Shown here: positions 20,631 through 30,390 of the stretch, one piece after another | Layout of the letters: every line of letters starts with the position of its first letter | Numbering within the stretch: the stretch's first letter is position 1 | DNA from: Cymbomonas tetramitiformis | Lineage: Eukaryota > Chlorophyta > Pyramimonadophyceae > Pyramimonadales > Pyramimonadaceae | Direction: 5' to 3' | Assembly (NCBI GenBank): GCA_001247695.2 | Contig: LGRX02033499.1 | Location: forward strand, 47,072-111,071 | DNA: 64,000 nucleotides | Program-made: the position numbers and the translations under genes | Notes under the pieces: model-generated | What the model was told of the DNA's origin: nothing | Databases searched by the model: none | What the model saw: the letters and a program-made list of their open reading frames with translations, nothing else

Positions 20631-23600
20631 TGCCTATTCTCCCGGGGGTGGGTTAACCCACCGTAAGAGGGGTTTACGGTGGGTTACCCAACCCTAAGCA
20701 TTTCTCATTTCCCGCGTACTCCGTGCGATAACAGGCGGTTAACCCCATGAAAAATAACAACTAGACACTCATACGGAGCTGTCAAAACCACCAACCACCC
20801 AAGCACGGCTTTGGAAACTCACAAAACTCATGCCGCCAACAACCCAAACCAACAGAAATCCAGAAAAATATGTTGGTCGTTTGCTTTCCGTCCCGGCAGG
20901 TGCCTGTGGTCGGGATTGGGCCCTTCAAGAGTTCGGCGAAAAGTGTAGTGACCCCTTACAATACCCTCTCGACGCGGAGGTAGTAGGCTATGACGCAGGG
21001 AAGGCAGTGAGCAAGCGCTTCACTGTCAAGTTCAAATACGATGGTGACGTGCACGATAAGGCCTTGAAGTTCGTGGAGGAATATCTGGTCGGCGACCCAC
21101 CGGAGAACGAAAGCGACGAAGAGGAGGCACCGACCGAGACTGCCTTAGCTCTTGTTGTTCGCAGTGGCAACGGCTCTGACTCGGCCGACCCAGCATCGCC
21201 ACTTGTTCGCCCTAGGCCTCACAGGAATATTGGCCGGCGTGTTACTGATAGAGTAGCCTCTGTTGTTGAAGATGTTTCTGAAGATGACATGGACGACGCT
21301 GGTGACGACTTGCCGGATGCGCCAGAACATGAACCTGCGCTAGGCGAACTCTTGTTGGGAAAATATTCCTTGGCGTGGACGGAAGCTCCTGTACTTTCTT
21401 GCCAGCGTGAACAAGATGACTTCACTGCAGAGGGTCCCAAAGTTCATTGGCAGCGAGTTTTCGATGCACTGCCAGAGCTCGAGCGCACAACGTTTCTAAA
21501 ATACTTTGGCGTGTTTTTTCCTGTATCTATTCTTCCTTGGTGGTGTGCGCAAATAACTGTTCGAGGCAGGCAGCAGTTTGGAAAGCATTTCCTGAGTGGC
21601 AATCGCGACTTTACACTTGGTTTATTCTTTGTCTTTATAGGGGATTTCTTCTATATGGCAGTCAATCCAGGACTTCCTCGAGAGGACTACTTTAAAGAGT
21701 CTCTTCCTTTCCCTCGACCCTCCCATAACCTCGCACGTTTCGGCTTATCTAAGAAGGATTTTCAGAACGTGATCTCTGTCTTAGAGTTACCAGAATACAA
21801 CTCAGGCTATTCAGCAGCAACTCAGGATAATTCTACGGCACTATTTCGTGAGAAGTGTGGCCCACCGGCGGGGACGCCCTCTCCAGACTTGTTTCGTTGG
21901 GTACGGCGTTTTATCGACACGTGGAATGCTTGGATCCAACACACGTACAGTTCTTCACATCTCTTGAATCCTGACGAAACCATGATACGGTGGTTGTCAA
22001 AATACGGTCTTCCTGGTTTCATGTTTGTCCGACGCAAGCCGGATCCTTTGGGGCACGAACTCAAGTCTGTCGCTGACTGTCTTGTTCGTGTGATGGTGTT
22101 TGTTGAACTACAAGAAGGCAAGGATCGCGACCGCTTGAAACGCTACTGCGCTGAGCATGGTGCAACCACTTCTTTTCTTCTGCGAGTCGTTGACGGTATG
22201 GAACTGCTGGGAAAGGGCAAGGAATTTTATGCTGACTCGTGGTTTGGCAGTGTGAAAGCTGCGGTATTATTGCTAGAGCGTGGTAACTACTTGAAAGCTT
22301 TAGTGAAGACCAACACTAAGTTTTACCCTCTTGCAGCACTGAAGGGCCTTGCTGAGAATGTTGACATCTCCACGCACAGTACACGTGCTGTCTCCCTTGT
22401 CACGGATGTGATGTTGGACACAGGTCGAAGGCGCATATTCGCTGTCTATCACAAGGGCCCTGCACAGAGCGTGCTTCCGATGATCGCCAGTTGCGGAACA
22501 ACCTTACCAGGTGACGTCAGAGTATATGACGCCCACCAGAAGCTCTCCACAGGGGAGCGCCGCATCACACAGAGGGAGTGTAAACAACCTGAGGTGGCCT
22601 GCGACTATCGCAAACGTTTTCATGTTGTTGACAATATCAACCAGGCCACAAACCAGACTGAGCGTCTCGACGAAGCGTGGAAAACACACTACTGGCCGCA
22701 CCGAGATTTTGCAAAGTTCGTGGGCATATCCAAGGTTAATGCATGCCATGCCTGGCAATATTTTGATGCTTCTGCAAACGGAATTCCTGCGGCCGATCGC
22801 AACCGACACTTTACAGAGGGGTTTCTTTGCGAGCTGTTTAATAACCCGTTTTTGAAACCGACCGATATGCGGAAAGGTGCAGAGCTCGAGGAGAGTGGTG
22901 TGCCCACTCGTCTCTCTCCCTCGTCAGAGTTGGTGCGGGATCTCTTTGTGTCCCCAGCGCCGACTGCTCGTGGTTCTGAGCAAGGCGGGCAACTTGCACT
23001 CGTGAGCGCTGCAGAGGCTACTACTCTGGCAGCTGGCAGTGAAGAGGTGGAAGCTCCTGCTGTTTGTTTTCTGACGGGTATACCAGGTGGGCACGCGCAA
23101 AAGTGCACTGTTCCTGAGTGCAAAGCGCAGTGCTACTCAGTATGTGGACGGTGTCACACCCCCAACCGCCATGCCTGGCTGTGCGGTGCCAAGACTCACA
23201 GAGACTGCTTCCAGAAACACGTCGCACGTGTGGCGGAGGCAGGGAAGAACTTCACACCGAAGCGCAAACGAGTTGCCAACCTGGTCAACAAGGCAGAGGA
23301 ACTCAAACGTGCCAAAGCGCGCGCTGAGCGCTCTGTGGAGGAGGCCAACTTAGCAGCAGAGCAGGCTCGCGCAGCGGCTGAGGCTTTGCGTGACCTTATG
23401 GAAGAGTCGTAGGCTGTACAATTATTTTTCGTTGGCATATTACACCTTCTTGATTTAAACTTTTGTGTTATAGTATGCTTAATATGTTAGTACACGAGGT
23501 AGAAGGTAAAAGAACTTACCTTGCATATAACGAGTATTTCTTCTAGAATTCACATGATATTTGGCTGTATACCCAAATATGGATTCGTGCGAGCGAGGTT

Positions 23601-23973
23601 AGATATAGTGACTTTGGGCATGCATGTGATAAATCGTGATGCCTCAACACATTATTGAACCTTAAAAAATCTTAACATGCCATCAGAGATGAGGTGTATA
23701 GCCTAGGTGAACCTACCAATACGTCCGGTTTTTGGTAACCCACCGTAAGCAATTGCCTGAACCCACCAGTCGACCCTACCGACTTGGCATAGCATTTTCA
23801 TGAACAAAATCAATCGGAGTGCATTATATTATGGTATCTACGGTCGAAAGCACTCATAATAGTTGTCCCAAGTCATAGGTTCGATGCCTCAACTCGATTT
23901 ATGCATGAGTTATAGGCCATTCAAAATTGCTCTTACGGTGGGTTAACCCACCGTAACCCCGGGAGAATAGGCA
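20631..23973 (+). mobile_element. piggyBac-like DNA transposon
   Basis: Ends TGCCTATTCTCCCGGGG inverted at both sides; subterminal ACGGTGGGTTAACCCACCGT palindromes. Flanked by CTTA (20627-20630 and 23974-23977). Removing the element with one CTTA restores the hAT codons. The duplication is CTTA rather than the canonical TTAA of piggyBac. One complete transposase ORF lies within. 23413-23973 holds no gene, only AT-rich DNA and the right-end repeats. Confidence 0.88.
20830..23412 (+). CDS. piggyBac-like (DDE_Tnp_1_7/PGBD type) transposase, 860 aa, intact
   Basis: Single open frame, ATG 20830 to TAG. N-terminal: a chromatin-reader-like stretch (EVVGYDAGKAVSKRFTVKFK) and an acidic region. Core piggyBac signatures: LNPDETMIRWLSKYGLPGFM, FVRRKPDPLGHELK, then FYADSWFGSVKAAVLLLERG, matching the family's DE..., NKP.K.GIK and DN-F-S motifs that carry the first two catalytic aspartates. 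A VDNINQATNQTERLDEAW block precedes the final helical part HRDFAKFVGISKVNACHAW. C-terminal: a Cys/His-rich region with CTVPECKAQCYSVCGRC and CGAKTHRDC, the cross-brace zinc ring common in this family, then a charged coiled coil. The third catalytic residue could not be placed with certainty. The gene is unbroken, so recent activity is plausible. Confidence 0.88.
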   Translation: MPPTTQTNRNPEKYVGRLLSVPAGACGRDWALQEFGEKCSDPLQYPLDAEVVGYDAGKAVSKRFTVKFKYDGDVHDKALKFVEEYLVGDPPENESDEEEAPTETALALVVRSGNGSDSADPASPLVRPRPHRNIGRRVTDRVASVVEDVSEDDMDDAGDDLPDAPEHEPALGELLLGKYSLAWTEAPVLSCQREQDDFTAEGPKVHWQRVFDALPELERTTFLKYFGVFFPVSILPWWCAQITVRGRQQFGKHFLSGNRDFTLGLFFVFIGDFFYMAVNPGLPREDYFKESLPFPRPSHNLARFGLSKKDFQNVISVLELPEYNSGYSAATQDNSTALFREKCGPPAGTPSPDLFRWVRRFIDTWNAWIQHTYSSSHLLNPDETMIRWLSKYGLPGFMFVRRKPDPLGHELKSVADCLVRVMVFVELQEGKDRDRLKRYCAEHGATTSFLLRVVDGMELLGKGKEFYADSWFGSVKAAVLLLERGNYLKALVKTNTKFYPLAALKGLAENVDISTHSTRAVSLVTDVMLDTGRRRIFAVYHKGPAQSVLPMIASCGTTLPGDVRVYDAHQKLSTGERRITQRECKQPEVACDYRKRFHVVDNINQATNQTERLDEAWKTHYWPHRDFAKFVGISKVNACHAWQYFDASANGIPAADRNRHFTEGFLCELFNNPFLKPTDMRKGAELEESGVPTRLSPSSELVRDLFVSPAPTARGSEQGGQLALVSAAEATTLAAGSEEVEAPAVCFLTGIPGGHAQKCTVPECKAQCYSVCGRCHTPNRHAWLCGAKTHRDCFQKHVARVAEAGKNFTPKRKRVANLVNKAEELKRAKARAERSVEEANLAAEQARAAAEALRDLMEES

Positions 23974-25250
23974 CTTATGTTGGAAAACCCCACCATTGCA
24001 GTCCCTGTTAACGCCTTCCACATCTGCGTCGCGGTGTTGTTATTCTGTACGAGAATCAACCAGGAGGTCATAAACTCACGCTTCTCAGGGAATCCCACGC
24101 GATCTCCAGTGTTGTTTAATGTGTGGGATATACACAGCAAGTCAGTGGCGCTGGGGAATGTCACCAGCAACCTGGCAGTGGCTGTGCCATTCACTTTGAC
24201 TGAATCACGTCCAAACCCACTGACTGCCTCAAATGGCAACCCAAGCTCATGAGCCACAAGCGTTGTCAAGGTAGTGCTCAGAGCCGCGTTATCAGGGCTG
24301 GCATTCAGGGTGACGAACTGCACAAGACGCTGAATTAAATTGAACTCCACGTCACAAAATCTGGCGACAGTATTCAAGGCCTCACCAAGTCGCCTAGTTC
24401 CATCAAACATGAAGAATACGCTCTGACCCTGAAGCTCGTGATGAAGATGTTCGAACTCCAAGCTCTCGATCTTCGGAACATACTGGCGCAAGTGCTCAGA
24501 GCCAGTCAGCTTGATGGCAGCGCGCTCCAAAAGTGGACGTAAATAGTCACCCTTAGATATAGGCACCCCAGCAAATAATAGACTCTCAGTCACACGATAC
24601 CGATATAGATGAACCTCCGGTTCCAAGCCGGCAGTCGCCTCGTCGTTGTGCGCCGTAAAGTACTCGGTCAAAACATCGGTGATGTGCGCGTCATCTTGAC
24701 GTTGCTGAACATACTTGTCCTTGGCGAGGGAGTGCTTGGCGCTGGAGACATGGGTCTTCACAGATTGCTTGAGGAGGGACAACTCCTCCTTGCAGCACGA
24801 GCAAAATAACTTCCCACCCGAGATGCGCAAACAATGGTTGGGGAACTCCTTCAATCTTTGAGAAGGCTGAATCTTCGGCTCCTTCGTTATGCGGATACCC
24901 CCTCCTGCACGCTTTGTGCCACTAGGGGGTTTTTTCCTAATAGTTCTATCTCTTTCATGCGCAGCCAGAGCTGGGCCATCAGTATTTCCGCTGGCGAGAT
25001 GAGGACCACGCTTTCGCTTGAACTGGTCGAACGCGTTGGTGAGGGGTTGGGAGCGGGTGCGCTCGTACGCAAGCTCAAGCCTCGTAGGCGCACGCTCATC
25101 GTCATGTCGTGTGTCACCCGACGAGAAAGACTGCATATCCAAATGGACTGGGCGGAGAGTTGGAGCTGAGTCTGAATCTGATCCTCCATCGGAAGAAAAA
25201 TAATCGGCCACGAGAATATTTTCCTGAGTCCTGAGGTCTTTGGTCTTCAT
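23974..25250 (-). pseudogene. hAT transposase, N-terminal part with BED-type zinc finger
   Basis: Frame from ATG 25250 to the piggyBac-like insertion. Residues 1-130 are acidic then basic. Around residues 140-175 is a BED-like zinc finger (CSCCKEEL...VKTHVSSAKH, C-x2-C...H-x4-H). The catalytic core then shows the first Asp in VFFMFDGTRRLGEAL and the second in GFGRDSVKVNGTATARL. It is interrupted after GFSNI at 23978. The C-terminal half is at 19578-20630. Together about 740 residues, a normal hAT length. Confidence 0.82.
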
Positions 25251-26001
25251 GGTGTGATCGTGTGAAGGTTTGGAGGCGGAGAAAGAGGTTTACAGTAGAG
25301 GTTTGAGCAGTCAGATCGCCGATGACAAATCGCAGTTTGGCGGGGTATTCTCAATTTACAGCGCCTATATTTTTCAAAATTTCCCCAGTGTTAAGGGGAA
25401 AATGACCGAACGGTGATATCGCTTTTAAAATTTCCCTACGAAGCACCTATATTTTTCAAAATTTTGACATTTTTTTTGGCCAAAATTCTGACCTATATTT
25501 TGAATAAAAATTTTAAAAATTCTGGCCAGGCCCAAACCATGCACCCACATATGACGTGCACCATATGGACGGTGACTATGGAAATCACGAATTTTTCTGT
25601 ATTTGATGAGCGCGGCCCACATCACCACGTGTTTTGAGCCCCAACCTTTATCATAATAGCATGCAACGTAGCACACGTTCGAACAAGGTCCCAATAATGT
25701 TGGGCACCGCTTTACTCGACATCCTAGGCCCATTAACAGCACCTAACAACACATCTAGTCGAAAGTACTTGTGACAGTACTTTCAGAAATTAATTATTTT
25801 CTGGTTTTTCACACCCTAAAAGTATGCTATAAATATACCAACCTAAACTTGATAACGGCACGTGTGAGTCATTTGGGAAATTAAAAAGGGTCGTAAATGA
25901 ATTTTCAAAAATGTTAAACGACCCATATCACCAAGTATACCGGATATCACATAGTTTTAGCAAAGTACTTGTAATAGTACTTTCCCGCCGGGTAATAGCC
26001 A
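25251..26001. other. AT-rich right end of the 9.5-kb element
   Basis: No gene. Contains CACCTATATTTTTCAAAATTT twice-type repeats (near 25365 and 25445) and, near 25760-25985, paired AAGTACTTGTGACAGTACTT and AAGTACTTGTAATAGTACTT palindromic blocks that mirror the left end at 16530-16585. Confidence 0.5.
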
Positions 26002-26005
26002 TGGA

Positions 26006-28298
26006 GAAGCGGTCAGAACCAGTGGAACCCCGACGCGCCCGAGGACGCAGAGACCCTTGGGGCCAACGCCCCCATCCCAAGAGCGTGGCCTTCACCTCTG
26101 GGACCCGCTTGCGACGCACCTACCGCTCAGCTAGTGCCCCATCGCCGCCGAGGGATGACTTGTCCAGCCACCCTCTTGTAGGAAGCACCCCCTTCGATGA
26201 GCCGTCACTACCTCTTGATGACGGCCCTGCTTATACACAAGCGAGGATCGAGGGTCGGAGGGGACGGCGAGCCCCCCGACACAGACCCCCCACTATGGGC
26301 AACAACCGCGGAGAGCCCCGCGATCTTCGCCCCCGACCGCGTGTTGTCCTACCGCTGCCCATCTATCAGTCCAACCTCGCAGACCCACGGAAAAGGCTAA
26401 CTGCGTGGCACTGGAAGAGAGATCTGTACTCCCTCCCCCTCGAAGTCGCCATGCAGAAGGTCCGCAGAGCTCTGCGCAAGTCCCCAGAGGCTGCCAAGGA
26501 CCTGGTGGATAAAATGTCGGAGCGCGTCCGCAGCCGCGTACACTCTGGGAGTCGATCGCCAAAGGAGCGCGTGAACCGCGCCAACCAGCTGGCAGAGAGG
26601 ATACGCATTGCCCGCGAACCTCAAGATCGCAAGGAGGGCCATCAGCGCATAGCATTGTGGCATCTCCTCTCACACGACGGTCGCCAGCAAGTCCCCGAAC
26701 CCTCTAACGCCAGCTCCCACGACCTCTACGCGGCTTGGAGAGAGCTGTCGCCCGCCGAGCAGCAAAAGGCAATCGCCACTTCGAGTCCAGACTCTTCCCC
26801 AGGTAGCAGGCTGTGGGAAAAGGAGGGCGCACGAAGAGCAGCAGCGAGATCTTCGACATCCCTCTGCACCCTGGACACTGAAGTGGGCACGATACCTGGG
26901 ACAGCGGGAGATGTGGGTCTACCTGGCGCCTGGTGCAGTCTGCACGCAGTACACCAGTACAAGATGAGGAAGCTGGGTCCCAGCCCCTTGGGAGCATCCC
27001 CTCCATCATCCTCGCTGGCCGAGCCCACAACAGAGACTACATCTTCGCACCATGATGACGCGCCGGCCACTCCGGGAGGAAACCCCGAAGGTTCATCCTA
27101 CTGCTCAGAGGCGGAGGAGACCTCCGCACCCAGTTCGCTTTGCTTCACCCAGCAGATGACCACCGTCAGAACGCACGAAGCGGATGAAGCGCCGCCCTGT
27201 CTCGACAGCCACCCCATCGCTGAAGACCCTGAGGTGATGGAAGAGGAGTCCTCGGTCAATTCGCTCTGCTTCACCCAGCAGATGGCAGCAGCTGGGACCC
27301 CTGAGACGAGAACTGACCACCAGAGCTCCCACCAACTCGCCCACAACTCCCCTGCTGGCAGCCCTCAGCATGACGAGGATCCTCTCACCCATGGCAGTCT
27401 CATCAATAGTGTCGCTACCCATGTGAGCCCCACAACAAGCGGCACTACCCACGTGAGCCCCACAGTAAGCGGCACTACCCATGTGAGCCCCACCACCAGT
27501 GGCACTACTCATGTGAGCTCTACTACCAGTGACACCACCCATGTGAGCCCTACCACCAGCGACACCACTCATGTCAGCCCCACCTCGAGCGAATGCACCT
27601 CAGCGGGCACCCTGCTGACGGCGAGTGTAGACAACCTCGTCAGTCATCCGACTGAAGATGTTGATTTGCTGGATGAGGAGTTCTACGCCGCGTGTAGGCA
27701 AACGTTGGAAGAATGCCGCGAGGCCTCGGACAACCTCCTCCCCAACCTCAAGTGCAAAAGCATACGCACAGATGGGGGAGTTCAGTGGAAGACCGACATC
27801 GAGGGTACCCTTGCAGCGGCACATGACGAAGAAGGACCGCTACTGCTGGTATTCTACGCAACCCTCAGAGGGCACACGGTCAAGGTGCTGATCGACTCGG
27901 GGGCCTCTGACAACTTCATCTCGGAGCAGAGCGCTAAGCGATGTGGCCTCACGACACGAGCCGGCTCCGAGATGCGAGTCACCCTGGCGGATGGATCTGT
28001 GAAGATCACTGGCGCCACCGCGTACGCCAAGTTTAACACGCACACCACCACGGGCACCTATACGGAGAACGCCCGTTGCCCTCCGGATCCTACCACTGGG
28101 CATACAGGTGGCTGCGCAGTCACTCTCCTGTCACTCTGGGCTATGAAGGGAATGGCTCCGTCTCCTTCCTCAGGAAGTCCCGCAGTGGTAAGATTGGGGA
28201 TCGCGTCACCATCACAGGCTGTTCTCCTGGGAAAGCATCTGGGGACAGGTCTCCGAAGGGCACGGCCTGCGCGGGATTGGTGGATGAGGTGTTCCTAA
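26006..28298 (+). CDS. Ty3 pol, segment 1: linker and retropepsin-type protease
   Basis: Frame continuous with gag beyond its TGA once the TIR insertion is excised. Residues up to about 600 are a long basic then Ser/Thr-rich linker with an imperfect repeat THVSPTTSGT (about 27420-27590) and twice a SLCFTQQM block. The aspartic protease follows: VKVLIDSGASDNFISEQSAK with the catalytic Asp codon at 27894. The plausible frame leaves this ORF near 28080 by a one-base shift; the tail to 28298 is out of frame. The protease would mature Gag-Pol inside the particle. Confidence 0.82.
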
Positions 28299-28630
28299 CC
28301 CCTGCCCAGCTGAAGAAGTACCTGGTGTACGCGGAGACGCAGAAGCTACGCGGCAATGACGACCCGGAGATACAGCCCGCCTGGCTCATGGTGGCCGAGA
28401 AGTCCCCCGACGATACCGCTTCTGCCTTTGCAGCCACGGCCATCGACTCTGAGAACGCCGAACCCACTGCGGATACTGAAGATGCAGAAGTGAGCCCTGA
28501 GTGGACCCTCAAGTTTCAGGACTTCTGGGGTGAGGAGTACAAAAAGGAGATGACGACTGCCCTACCGAACATCGATGGACTCAGACATGACCCCAAGATG
28601 AAGCCAACATTAACCTGGACCCTGAGCTGA
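28076..28630 (+). CDS. Ty3 pol, segment 2: end of protease and connector
   Basis: Continues the protein in the next frame (SYHWAYRWLRSHSPVTLGYE...), then a linker (LTPAQLKKYLVYAETQ, acidic stretch, LKFQDFWGEEYKKEM). The frame shifts again near 28597 to enter reverse transcriptase. Either real frameshift mutations or single-base assembly errors; the sequence alone cannot decide. Confidence 0.6.
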   Translation: MPSGSYHWAYRWLRSHSPVTLGYEGNGSVSFLRKSRSGKIGDRVTITGCSPGKASGDRSPKGTACAGLVDEVFLTPAQLKKYLVYAETQKLRGNDDPEIQPAWLMVAEKSPDDTASAFAATAIDSENAEPTADTEDAEVSPEWTLKFQDFWGEEYKKEMTTALPNIDGLRHDPKMKPTLTWTLS

Positions 28631-30390
28631 GCAAGAAGGGGCCTCCCTGCCAGCGCATCTACAAGAAGTCTGCAGAGGAACTCCGCCAACTTCGAGAACG
28701 CGTGGAGACTCTGATGTCCAAGGGCTACATCCGACCCTCTTCCAGTCCTTATGCAGCTCCCTGTTTGATGGTCCCTAAACCCGGGAACCCCAAGGAGCTG
28801 CGACTGGTGATCGATTACCGGCTCCTCAACCGCCAGACAGTTAAGGACAAGTATCCTCTCCCAGACATCCAGATGATGTTCGACGAGATGCAGGGTGCGA
28901 AGTTCTTCTCTTCGTTCGACGCGGTGGATGGCTTCTGGCAAGTACCGATGGCACCAGGAGATGTCGAGAAGACCGCCTTCACCACCCAGATGGGGTCATA
29001 TGAGTGGTTGGTCATGCCGCAGGGGCTGCAGAATTCACCGTCTCAGTACCAGCGACGGATGCAGCGGGCCTTGGGCCATCTCCCATTTGTCCGGATCTTC
29101 ATCGATGAGGTGGTCGTCTTCAGCAACACCGCTGCAGAGCACTACGAGCACGTCAAGCAACTGCTCCTGACATGCAGGGAGAAGGGCGTCTTCCTCAAGA
29201 GGTCCAAGTGCCAACTGTTGAAGAAATCCTTGCGGTTCCTTGGCCACTGTATCTCCGCAGATGGCTGCAGACCCCAACACGACAAGGTGGCTGCAGTGAG
29301 GGACTGGCCCGAGCTGGAAACGGTTACCCACGTCAGGCAGTTCTTGGGCCTGGCGGGGTATTACCGCAGGTTCATCCACTGCTTCTCCGAGATCGCTCAG
29401 CCCCTCACCCGGTTGACCAAGTCGGACGTACCCTGGGAGTGGGGTCCTATGCAGCAGTGGGCCTTCGAGGAGCTGAAGAAGGCCCTCACCTCAGCGCCAG
29501 TGCTCGCCTTGCCCAACATTAAGGGTGCCGCAGACGGCACGGCACCTTTCGTGGTACAGACGGATGCTAGCGGCATCGCTCTTGGGGGAGTACTGATGCA
29601 AGACAATGGAGATGGTCTTGGACTGCGCGTGATAGCATACGAGAGCCGCCAGTTCTCAGCCGCCGAGCAGAATTACCACACCGGCGAGCGTGAGCTAGGT
29701 GCTCTACACCATTGTACCACCGTTACCTGGCGGCATTACCTCATCTTCACCAACTTCCGCATCCAGGGTGATCACCGCCCCCTTGAATGGCTGATGGAAC
29801 CTGACAGGGAGCTTAGCCGCAGACAGGCGCGCTGGTACATGGATCTGGTGGAGGTGGGAGTCCCGAGAATGGAGTACATCAAAGGAGCGCTGCTGCTGGT
29901 ACCGGACGCCCTGTCCAGAAGACCCGACTTCAAAGACAAGGACGTGCGTGAGGGGTTGAAGGAGGCAGGGGCGATCGACCCCACCTCAGATCTACCGAAA
30001 GACCCCCTGGCAACGCTGGAGTCTGAATACTTCTCCAGCTCACCACCCGCAGCTCATCCCCACTGGGCCCAGACTGTTGACTGTTGGCTCTCAGCAGTGG
30101 AGACCCTCTCCGTGGCGGAACAGGCCATGGACATGGGGGAGACCATCGCTCTTGTTAACCCGAAGCTCTATAAGGGAATGAAGGAGGATCACCTCGACTT
30201 CGACATGCCTGACTGGCCTGCAGCTGATAGCGCAAAGCCGGTAGAAGCTCCACACAAACCCCCTGATAGAGCCCCACCCCAGATAAGGATAACGAGGAGT
30301 ATGTCACGCGCTGGGAAGGCCTCTATCTACGACCCCAGCGCCTCCACAGTTGGCGTCACCGAAGACGCGAACGCCTACGTCACGAGCTGA
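28597..30390 (+). CDS. Ty3 pol, segment 3: reverse transcriptase and RNase H
   Basis: All Ty3 reverse transcriptase blocks appear in order: LMSKGYIRPSSSPYAAPCL, LRLVIDYRLLNRQTVKDKYP, FFSSFDAVDGFWQVPM, YEWLVMPQGLQNSPSQYQRR, VRIFIDEVVVFS, LRFLGHCIS, RQFLGLAGYYRRFI. The usual Y/F-x-D-D catalytic pair reads F-I-D-E (codons 29104-29109), an Asp to Glu change. RNase H: VVQTDASGIALGGVL, YHTGERELGAL and GDHRPLEWL with the expected acidic residues and His. A connector leads into the next segment, with a frame change near 30350-30390. It would copy the RNA genome into DNA, and activity may be reduced by the E substitution. Confidence 0.93.
   Translation, partial: DEANINLDPELSKKGPPCQRIYKKSAEELRQLRERVETLMSKGYIRPSSSPYAAPCLMVPKPGNPKELRLVIDYRLLNRQTVKDKYPLPDIQMMFDEMQGAKFFSSFDAVDGFWQVPMAPGDVEKTAFTTQMGSYEWLVMPQGLQNSPSQYQRRMQRALGHLPFVRIFIDEVVVFSNTAAEHYEHVKQLLLTCREKGVFLKRSKCQLLKKSLRFLGHCISADGCRPQHDKVAAVRDWPELETVTHVRQFLGLAGYYRRFIHCFSEIAQPLTRLTKSDVPWEWGPMQQWAFEELKKALTSAPVLALPNIKGAADGTAPFVVQTDASGIALGGVLMQDNGDGLGLRVIAYESRQFSAAEQNYHTGERELGALHHCTTVTWRHYLIFTNFRIQGDHRPLEWLMEPDRELSRRQARWYMDLVEVGVPRMEYIKGALLLVPDALSRRPDFKDKDVREGLKEAGAIDPTSDLPKDPLATLESEYFSSSPPAAHPHWAQTVDCWLSAVETLSVAEQAMDMGETIALVNPKLYKGMKEDHLDFDMPDWPAADSAKPVEAPHKPPDRAPPQIRITRSMSRAGKASIYDPSASTVGVTEDANAYVTS

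Larger units (their letters stand above)
16516..26001. mobile_element. 9.5-kb terminal-inverted-repeat element of unknown superfamily
   Basis: Both ends are TGGCTATTACCCGG (14 bp, inverted), and the flanks carry the direct repeat TGGA (16512-16515 and 26002-26005). Precise removal with one TGGA joins codons ..LSAL and EKRSEP.. in frame, so the boundaries are well supported. Just inside each end are copies of AAGTACTTGTGACAGTACTT-like palindromic blocks in both orientations. Contents: a 182-bp satellite, an 18-bp minisatellite, a split hAT transposase gene and a piggyBac-like element. Whether the hAT transposase drives this element or is itself a passenger is unclear: the 4-bp duplication is not the 8 bp expected of hAT. 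Confidence 0.75.
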
